DNA of 8,718 bases, from positions 1 to 8,718 of the forward strand of contig JAISTF010000081.1 in NCBI GenBank assembly GCA_031272745.1, in the 5' to 3' direction. The position numbers were made by a program, and so were the translations under genes. Source of the DNA: Eubacteriales Family XIII. Incertae Sedis bacterium. GTDB lineage: Bacteria; Bacillota; Clostridia; Peptostreptococcales; Anaerovoracaceae. Positions 1 through 4,870 of the stretch are shown here, in pieces (the first letter of the stretch is position 1; each line of letters opens with the position of its first letter). The notes below the pieces were generated by a model. The model worked only from the letters and a program-made list of their open reading frames with translations, was not told the DNA's origin and did not search any database.

Positions 1-169
1 ATTTTCGGGTTAAATGTGCGAGATGTGCGTTGGGATATTTTTCCTTATATGGACAAACAGGGGAGCACCCCCCCCCCGTGAACGGTTGTTCTTTACGCCC
101 GCGCACGGCAAAAAATACGGCATTGTCTGCAATGGAAATAGAAAAACCCTGTTTGTTCCCCAGCAACAA
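1..169 (-). CDS. Possible partial gene, 5' end only, TTG start
   Basis: A reading frame on the minus strand stays open for 56 codons from a TTG at 169 to the window edge. It follows an in-frame TAA and an AAAAGGGG ribosome-binding-like stretch six bases upstream. It also lies about 45 bases downstream of the likely transcription start of the promoter at 222-250. The product would begin (M)LLGNKQGFSISIADNAV and contains a run of three glycines encoded by a ten-base G tract, followed by GCSPVCPYK. I recognise no family. The other two minus-strand frames contain stops. The frame is short and the start codon is not ATG, so this could equally be an untranslated leader or a noncoding RNA. The promoter is much better supported than the gene. 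Confidence 0.25.
   Translation of the reverse strand, partial: MLLGNKQGFSISIADNAVFFAVRGRKEQPFTGGGCSPVCPYKEKYPNAHLAHLTRK
51..158. repeat. Widely spaced inverted repeat with a 10-base C tract between the arms
   Basis: ACAAACAGGG at 53-62 and its exact complement CCCTGTTTGT at 147-156 form a 10-bp stem, with one more possible pair outside a mismatch. The enclosed 84 bases include a C tract (68-77) and smaller hairpins in the minus-strand RNA: CATTG-CAGA-CAATG, and GAAC-AACC-GTTC flanked by CCGT/ACGG. It lies wholly within the RNA predicted from the promoter at 222-250. It may be a structured leader or RNA, or chance. Confidence 0.3.
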
Positions 170-221
170 ATTTTACCCCTTTTCGTCACATTCGCTACGA
201 TCTCGACTATGAAGCGCCTCT

Positions 222-250
222 AAAGTATCACCATCCCGAACTTTTGTCAA
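222..250 (-). promoter_or_regulatory. Sigma-A-type promoter reading leftward out of the window
   Basis: On the minus strand a perfect TTGACA (-35) at 245-250 is followed by a 17-base spacer and TACTTT (-10) at 222-227, which carries an extended TGA just upstream. Transcription would start near 215 and run to the left edge. It lies 84 bases beyond the hipA stop codon, so the downstream gene is separately expressed from hipBA. I see no convincing terminator between hipA and this promoter; the rest of 170-333 holds nothing else I can name. Confidence 0.6.
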
Positions 251-333
251 CAGGAAATTTTTGGATATATCGCGCCCTGATGACAATCCGTCCGCATGCT
301 GAACAGCGGTCATTTCAACGGGTTTCGCCGGGG

Positions 334-1605
334 TCAGAGAAAAAAGCCTTCATATGCAAAAGCCGGACGGATGCGGTTGCAATCCTCTTTTGAAACGCCG
401 TGAAGACGCGCGGTCTTTTCCCATTTCGCGCGAACCGTCGCGGCCATGTTTTCAACCATATTTTTTGCTTCTTCTGGATCTGTCAGAAAACGGCGGCTTT
501 CAGACAGAAGGTTTTTTTCGTTTGCGAAACGACCCTGCGTTCCGCAAATCATTGCGAGATCGCGACGCTCAATGCTCACGAGAGGCGTCGGCGTCAGATC
601 GTAGGCAGGGGAAAGTCGCCAGCCATCTTCTGCAATGAAAGCGTGATTGCGGGGGTGATCGTCCGTGTTTGAAATCAGCGCGTTGAAGACCATGCGCCGG
701 TAAAGCTCGCGGGCATCCTCCGCCGGCGCGGCCGAAAATTTCCTGAGCGTTTCCGCCAACGTCGGATAAGACCATCTTTCCCTATCCGCCACCCGATCCT
801 CCGCCTGCAAGATCGTCAGACCGCTCACCATGCGATGCTTTCGAAAGCCGTTCCCTGCGTTCGCGCGGTCAAACCGCTTGACGAGCAAGACGTCGCGTCC
901 GCCGGCCTTGATGGCGCGGGTCTCCGGAACGCGGATTCCGCACTGCTTCGCGAGGCGAAGCATGGCAAGCTCGACGAGGGCGTTGTTCCAGCGATCTTCT
1001 TTCAGATTGCATTTCGCAATCCACAGATCGTCTTCGTACAGAATTTGCATCTTGGGCCGGGCTCCGCCCATCGAAGTGCCCGGCATGAGCAGCGTTTCGA
1101 TGCGCACTTTCAGCGAGCCTTTTACTCCCTGTTCGCCTGGTTTCCCGAAGGCAATTTCGTCCGCAATTTCCTGGAATGCTTCCAACGTGGTGACGTTATT
1201 AAAAGCGCTGCCGGATGGCGCAGGGTCGGACGGCCACATATCCCGTCCAAAGCCAAGCGCGCCGATATGATCGTCGGGCGACCGCAGCAGATAGTCCAAT
1301 TCACCGAGCGTCTCGCCCGGAAACCGCCTTTCCAAAAGCGTCCTGCCCCAAAAATCCGGCGTCGCGTCACGGATGGCGCCAAACATGCCGTTCATCTTTC
1401 CGGTTTCGTACACGTGGTCTTTGAGTTTCAGTTCGACAGGGTCGATGGCGACCGCGTCCCCGCGTTCAAGATAAGACCGCGCATAGACGAAACGCCCGAT
1501 TCCGCTGCCATCCGGAAGCGGCTCCAAGGCAAATTTCCCCGCCGTGACAGGCGTCACATCCCCCGGCAAGGTGATGTAAACATAAGCCTCCCGTTCAGAA
1601 ATCAT
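334..1605 (-). CDS. hipA: HipA-family serine/threonine kinase toxin
   Basis: This encodes a 423-residue toxin kinase of a type II toxin-antitoxin system. HipA proteins phosphorylate a cytoplasmic target (in E. coli glutamyl-tRNA synthetase), which halts translation and produces dormancy. The N-terminal Couple_hipA-like region covers roughly residues 5-120. The kinase-like HipA_C region follows, with a glycine-rich GGARPK loop (180-185), WIAK (Lys198), the catalytic loop NTDDHPRNHAF (313-323, Asp315 matching E. coli Asp309) and the metal-binding AYDLTP (Asp336). All key residues are present, so it looks intact. I chose the ATG at 1605 because GAGGAGG lies eight bases upstream and because it overlaps the hipB end by 11 bp, the usual translationally coupled arrangement. 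An upstream in-frame ATG at 1659 lies deep inside hipB and is less likely. The target in this host is unknown. Confidence 0.9.
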   Translation of the reverse strand: MISEREAYVYITLPGDVTPVTAGKFALEPLPDGSGIGRFVYARSYLERGDAVAIDPVELKLKDHVYETGKMNGMFGAIRDATPDFWGRTLLERRFPGETLGELDYLLRSPDDHIGALGFGRDMWPSDPAPSGSAFNNVTTLEAFQEIADEIAFGKPGEQGVKGSLKVRIETLLMPGTSMGGARPKMQILYEDDLWIAKCNLKEDRWNNALVELAMLRLAKQCGIRVPETRAIKAGGRDVLLVKRFDRANAGNGFRKHRMVSGLTILQAEDRVADRERWSYPTLAETLRKFSAAPAEDARELYRRMVFNALISNTDDHPRNHAFIAEDGWRLSPAYDLTPTPLVSIERRDLAMICGTQGRFANEKNLLSESRRFLTDPEEAKNMVENMAATVRAKWEKTARLHGVSKEDCNRIRPAFAYEGFFL

Positions 1606-1939
1606 TGTCCATGCCTCCTCGCGCGGCGCGCGCGATTTTCGGCTCGCGGGACATCGCAAGTTTCAGCCCCTCTTCGTCCTTGATCGGACTGGCGACCGTC
1701 CTCGCGTCCAAGATCAGGCCGTACAGCCACAGCAACGCGTAGTATACGGCGATCGACGTGGTCGGCTTTCCGGCTTCCGCATCGCGCACCGCCCGGACGC
1801 CGGTTCCGATCCGCTCCGCCGCGTCCTCCATCGTGATGCGCCGACGCAGACGGGCCGTCCTCAAATTGCTCCCGAGCTCCCGCAGCGCGACGGCTACTTC
1901 ATAGGGCGGATCTTTTGACAGCAAGTTTTTCTGTGGCAT
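1595..1939 (-). CDS. hipB: HipB-like XRE-family antitoxin and repressor
   Basis: This is a 114-residue DNA-binding antitoxin, expected to bind HipA and repress the hipBA operon. A Cro/C1-type helix-turn-helix lies at about residues 19-60 (LGSNLRTARLRRRITMEDAA, then ERIGTGVRAVRDAEAG). It is followed by a hydrophobic helix containing YYALLWLYGL and a basic tail ending MDNDF. It is immediately upstream of hipA and overlaps it by 11 bp. The ATG at 1939 follows GAAAGGAG by eight bases. Longer in-frame extensions would run across the promoter and the end of rsgI and are rejected. The family call rests on the HTH pattern and on the hipA neighbour; sequence similarity to E. coli HipB itself is modest by eye. 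Confidence 0.8.
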   Translation of the reverse strand: MPQKNLLSKDPPYEVAVALRELGSNLRTARLRRRITMEDAAERIGTGVRAVRDAEAGKPTTSIAVYYALLWLYGLILDARTVASPIKDEEGLKLAMSREPKIARAARGGMDNDF

Positions 1940-1961
1940 TTGAAATGCTCCTTTCAAAGCC

Positions 1962-2008
1962 ATTATAACAGAAAAACATGCTTTTGCAAGCATATAATAA
2001 AGGTGCTT
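1962..2008 (-). promoter_or_regulatory. hipBA promoter with overlapping palindromic operator
   Basis: The minus strand has TTGCAA (-35, 1984-1989), a 16-base spacer and a perfect TATAAT (-10, 1962-1967) with an extended TGT. The predicted start is about 16 bases before the hipB ATG. The 16-bp palindrome ATGCTT-TTGC-AAGCAT (1978-1993) covers the -35 box, and a third half-site GTGCTT lies at 2003-2008. This suits autorepression by HipB, as in known hipBA operons. The rsgI-hipB gap is only 79 bases and shows no terminator, so read-through from sigI-rsgI is possible. Confidence 0.65.
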
Positions 2009-2018
2009 GTCAGGAAAA

Positions 2019-2750
2019 TCAGTATTTCGGCGGATAGCTCTCGTCGCCCCGATAGAGGCCGAACAAATAATTTTTCTCGAGCCGCATCGCCGTCTCCACG
2101 TCGAGCCGCGGATAACGCTCCGCGACGATCTGCGCCATCTTCCAGCGCACGGGCGCGACGCCCACGGCATAGGCTTCCTGCTCCTCTTCGGGCGTCAGGT
2201 AGACGAAGCTGAGCTTCATGAGCGGCAGCGCTTTTTCGATCACGTCCGTGACCTTGCGCACCTTCGCGTCGTCCGCCGTGACCACCGCGATGCCGATGCC
2301 GCCGGACTGGATGAGCCCCTGGTCCTCCGCGGCCTCCGCCGCCTTTTGGAGCCCTGTGGCGAGCTCGCCCTTGAGGTCGACGGTTTCGAGGAACGCGACG
2401 CCGTCCTGATTGACGGGCTGCGCATCGATCGTATGCCCGAGGCTGTTCACGGACAGCCGGATGCCGGGGTTGATGTCCACATAGAGCGTGTAGTCCGCCG
2501 TCTCCCAGCGGTCGCAGAAAATCCAACTTCCAAGGATGGCCACGATGCAGGCCGCCGCCGCCAGCACATGGCGGCGCATCCTTCTGCGCGCACGGACCCC
2601 GACGTCGGAAGCGGTTTCCGAGGCGTCGGGGTCGCATTCGATGACCCCCCCGGTCGCGTGGTTCTGCCTGCGGAGTACGCGAATGAAGACCCCCTGGTCT
2701 GTCAGCACGATGGAGTGCTTCTCTTCAATTTCTAAAATCAGACCTTTCAT
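2019..2750 (-). CDS. rsgI: RsgI-family membrane anti-sigma factor (short form)
   Basis: This 243-residue single-pass membrane protein is predicted to hold SigI inactive. The cytoplasmic RsgI N-terminal domain (about 1-40, beginning MKGLILEIEEKHSIVLTDQG) binds SigI. A basic stretch RARRRMRR leads into a transmembrane helix at about 61-79. The extracytoplasmic part begins with YTLYVDINPGIRLSVN (87-102); in RsgI proteins the Asn-Pro bond of this motif (here Asn94-Pro95) is the reported autoproteolysis site. The remaining 140 residues show no recognisable carbohydrate-binding or enzymatic sensor module, unlike clostridial cellulosome RsgIs. The start codon abuts the sigI stop directly (TAA-ATG), with GAGGAG inside the sigI end as ribosome binding site, so the pair is translationally coupled. 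Assignment is strong from domain order and from sigI next door. Confidence 0.88.
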   Translation of the reverse strand: MKGLILEIEEKHSIVLTDQGVFIRVLRRQNHATGGVIECDPDASETASDVGVRARRRMRRHVLAAAACIVAILGSWIFCDRWETADYTLYVDINPGIRLSVNSLGHTIDAQPVNQDGVAFLETVDLKGELATGLQKAAEAAEDQGLIQSGGIGIAVVTADDAKVRKVTDVIEKALPLMKLSFVYLTPEEEQEAYAVGVAPVRWKMAQIVAERYPRLDVETAMRLEKNYLFGLYRGDESYPPKY

Positions 2751-3503
2751 TTACTCCTCACGCAAGCATGGCAGATACTCTCGCAGTCCGTCGAAACCCT
2801 GGCCGGTTGCGATGATCACTGCACCTATCATATAGATTCGAGCGCGTTCGATTTTTTTTCGGGGTATTTTCGTGGCAATTTCGATTTTTTTCACGGGAAA
2901 GACATGTTTTTCGAGGATCGAGCCCACGAGTTCCGCATCGCTCAAGATGGCGCGCAGCATCCGGTCGTATGTCTGCCTGAGCGCGGCGTGTTTCGGCGAA
3001 TGCGTGACGAGATCACGGAAACTGAGCCCGTGCGCGGAAAGCGCTTTGGAATAACGTTGGATTTCGTCGGCCAGAAGCTGACGATCCGTTTCTTTTGCAT
3101 GATTGTCGATGGACGCTCGGTCGAGCGGCCTCGCGTAATCCGGCGTGCCTTCTTCGCGGTCGGGCTCGCTGCCGATGTCTCCGAGGAAAATCACGTTGCC
3201 ATCTTTGGCGTGTCGCCGCGTCTCGTCGATGAGCCGGCGCCGGATGATCATCTCCGCGAACGGGTAGAAATGCCCCTTCGCGACGTCGTATGTGCGCAGG
3301 GCTTCATGGAAAGCGCTCAACCCGACGGAAACCAATTCGTCAAATTTTGCGGCATCGGGTGCATACGCATACTTGCGCACGCACCCGATGATGAACGCTT
3401 TGTTGCCGACGATCAGCGTCTCCGTCCGATCCGCCTCATCTTCTTTGCCCCGGACGACGAAGTCCGCGTCCAACGGCAGCCCCTGGATTTTTGTCTCCTG
3501 CAT
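2751..3503 (-). CDS. sigI: RNA polymerase sigma factor SigI
   Basis: This encodes a 250-residue alternative sigma factor of the SigI group of sigma-70, which controls heat and envelope responses in Bacillus and polysaccharide-degradation genes in Clostridia. Region 2 spans about residues 33-97 (FDELVSVGLSAFHEALRTYD, then PFAEMIIRRRLIDETRR). The SigI-specific C-terminal helix-turn-helix is at about 202-246 (FPVKKIEIATKIPRKKIER, ending REYLP). It is followed at once by rsgI. The start is odd: an in-frame TAA lies three codons upstream, so ATG 3503 is the first possible start, yet no Shine-Dalgarno precedes it and a TATAAT sits only eight bases upstream. Either the mRNA is leaderless or translation begins at TTG codon 11 (3473), which follows CAGGGG. 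The SigI regulon cannot be read from this window. Confidence 0.9.
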   Translation of the reverse strand: MQETKIQGLPLDADFVVRGKEDEADRTETLIVGNKAFIIGCVRKYAYAPDAAKFDELVSVGLSAFHEALRTYDVAKGHFYPFAEMIIRRRLIDETRRHAKDGNVIFLGDIGSEPDREEGTPDYARPLDRASIDNHAKETDRQLLADEIQRYSKALSAHGLSFRDLVTHSPKHAALRQTYDRMLRAILSDAELVGSILEKHVFPVKKIEIATKIPRKKIERARIYMIGAVIIATGQGFDGLREYLPCLREE

Positions 3504-3504
3504 A

Positions 3505-3521
3505 GGGTATTATTATACCCC
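3505..3521 (-). promoter_or_regulatory. Candidate sigI -10 element inside a small palindrome
   Basis: TATAAT on the minus strand (3512-3517) lies within the 16-base inverted repeat GGGTAT-TATT-ATACCC (3505-3520). With normal spacing the transcript would start within one or two bases of the sigI ATG at 3503. No good -35 box is seen at 16-18 bases; TTTGAA at 3533-3538 gives a 15-base spacer. The palindrome could be an operator or a short hairpin. I see no SigI-type self-promoter (ACCCCC with CGAA) on the correct strand. Confidence 0.3.
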
Positions 3522-3543
3522 AAAAATCAGGATTCAAACATAT

Positions 3544-4779
3544 TTATTCTTCCGAAACCGATTCAATCAGCGCATCGGCCAGCTCATCGATCTCGCGGTC
3601 GCTGCTTTCATTGACCGACGAATTCACTGTGACGCGGCCCGACAGCACCGTCATCTCCTTGAGCTCGTTATTGAGAAAATCTTCGATGAGGTCGCCGGAC
3701 TTCGGGGCCCACGAGCCGTTTTCGATGACCGCAAACGTGCGCTTTTGGAGATTGAGCGCCTTCATGTCGATCAGGTAGTTGTGCATCGGCGGGTAGATGC
3801 CGAGGTTGTACGTGACCGACGCGAGCACGACGTGGCTGTATTTGAAGGTCTCGGAAATCAAGTACGATACGTGGTTGCTCGACACGTCGTAGACCTTATA
3901 ATTGTAGAAGCCCTTCTCGGACAGCTTGTTCGCGAGGTTCATCGCGGCGGCTTCCGTGTTGCCGTACATCGAGGCGTAGATGATCAGGATGCCCTTCTCC
4001 TCCGGCTCGTATTTGCTCCATTTGTCGTATTTGCCGATGAACCAGAGCAGGTTTTCGTTTGCCTTCCAGAGCGGGCCGTGCAGCGGGCAGACGATCTGAA
4101 TCTTGTCGAGGACCGTGCCGGCCTTTGCGAGCAGCGCCTGGACGTGCGGGCCGTATTTGCCGACGATGTTCACGAGGTAGCGGCGCGCGTCGTTGAGCCA
4201 TTCGCCTTCTTCGTTCGTGAAGGGCAGCTCGTCGGCCCACAGGTGGCCGTTCGTCGCGCCGAACGTGCCGAACGCGTCCGCGGAGAACAGCACGCCGTTC
4301 GTGAGGTCAAGCGTGACCATCGCCTCGGGCCAGTGCACCATCGGCGCGGATACAAATGTGACCGTGTGCTTGCCGAAGGAGAACGTGTCGCCTTCCTTGA
4401 CTTCAATCTGGCGGCCTTCGCCGTCGATGTGGAAGCCGAACTGGTGCATGAGCATGAACGCTTTCTCGTTGCTGATGACCTTCGTCTCGGGATGGCGGAC
4501 GAGGATCTCGTCGATCGACCCCGCGTGGTCCGGCTCGAGGTGGTTGATCAGCAGGTAGTCGAGCGGCTTGCCCGCGAGCAGCGCTTCGACGTTTTCGATG
4601 AACTGTCGGCAGCCCGCCCAGTCGACCGTGTCAAACAGGCACGTCTTCTCGTCGAACAACAGGTACGAGTTGTACGACACGCCGCGCGGGATGGGGTGGA
4701 TGTTTTCAAACAGGTGGAGCCTGTGCTCGTTCGCGCCGACCCAATAGAGGTCGTCCGTGACCTTTCTTGTGATTTGCAT
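3544..4779 (-). CDS. fprA: A-type flavodiiron protein (FprA), O2/NO reductase
   Basis: This 411-residue cytoplasmic flavodiiron protein normally accepts electrons from rubredoxin and reduces O2 to water (or NO to N2O) at a diiron site. The N-terminal metallo-beta-lactamase-like domain (about 1-255) carries all the usual iron ligands: His80, Glu82, Asp84 and His85 in NHLEPDHAG, His149, Asp168 and His234 (CPLHGPLW). The C-terminal flavodoxin domain has the FMN phosphate loop YASMYGNTE (268-276) and GSWAPKSGD. It has no fused rubredoxin or reductase domain (a class A core), so it needs an outside donor; the gene just upstream encodes a rubredoxin domain on another protein. The ATG follows AAAGGAGG (4788-4795) by eight bases. 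The 91-base gap upstream is filled by a hairpin repeat. It is probably in the rrf2-led transcription unit. Confidence 0.93.
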   Translation of the reverse strand: MQITRKVTDDLYWVGANEHRLHLFENIHPIPRGVSYNSYLLFDEKTCLFDTVDWAGCRQFIENVEALLAGKPLDYLLINHLEPDHAGSIDEILVRHPETKVISNEKAFMLMHQFGFHIDGEGRQIEVKEGDTFSFGKHTVTFVSAPMVHWPEAMVTLDLTNGVLFSADAFGTFGATNGHLWADELPFTNEEGEWLNDARRYLVNIVGKYGPHVQALLAKAGTVLDKIQIVCPLHGPLWKANENLLWFIGKYDKWSKYEPEEKGILIIYASMYGNTEAAAMNLANKLSEKGFYNYKVYDVSSNHVSYLISETFKYSHVVLASVTYNLGIYPPMHNYLIDMKALNLQKRTFAVIENGSWAPKSGDLIEDFLNNELKEMTVLSGRVTVNSSVNESSDREIDELADALIESVSEE

Positions 4780-4796
4780 TTTGTTTTCCTCCTTTC

Positions 4797-4870
4797 GGGC
4801 GGCAGGATGCCGCCCCTACGCGGGCGGGGCAAGCCCCGCCCCTACATCATTGTAGGATGCCGCCCCTGCG
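4797..4870. repeat. GC-rich hairpin repeat between the fusion gene and fprA
   Basis: The 74 bases contain two near-identical 17-base copies (AGGATGCCGCCCCTACG at 4804-4820, and the same with one change at 4854-4870) spaced 50 bp apart. Two strong hairpins are also visible: GGGCGGCA-GGA-TGCCGCCC (4797-4815) and GGGCGGGGC-AA-GCCCCGCCC (4822-4841). The right copy abuts the stop codon of the fusion gene exactly, and the left hairpin begins one base from the fprA ribosome binding site. From memory, similar CCGCCCCTAC palindromes are scattered through many gut Clostridia genomes, which suggests a REP-like dispersed element. In RNA it could slow exonucleases or partly attenuate transcription, but no U-tract follows, so I do not call it a terminator. 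Confidence 0.6.

Noticed and set aside
14..223. Two overlapping short plus-strand frames (14-223 and 30-212)
   Set aside because: Neither has a ribosome binding site or plus-strand promoter, and the only good promoter in the region points the other way.
835..1683. Long plus-strand open frame opposite hipA
   Set aside because: HipA catalytic motifs lie on the minus strand, and the plus-strand translation has no recognisable domain.
4822..4845. The GGGCGGGGC hairpin as a rho-independent terminator
   Set aside because: Neither strand has a run of T after the stem, and a terminator would cut the likely operon. A dispersed repeat explains it better.
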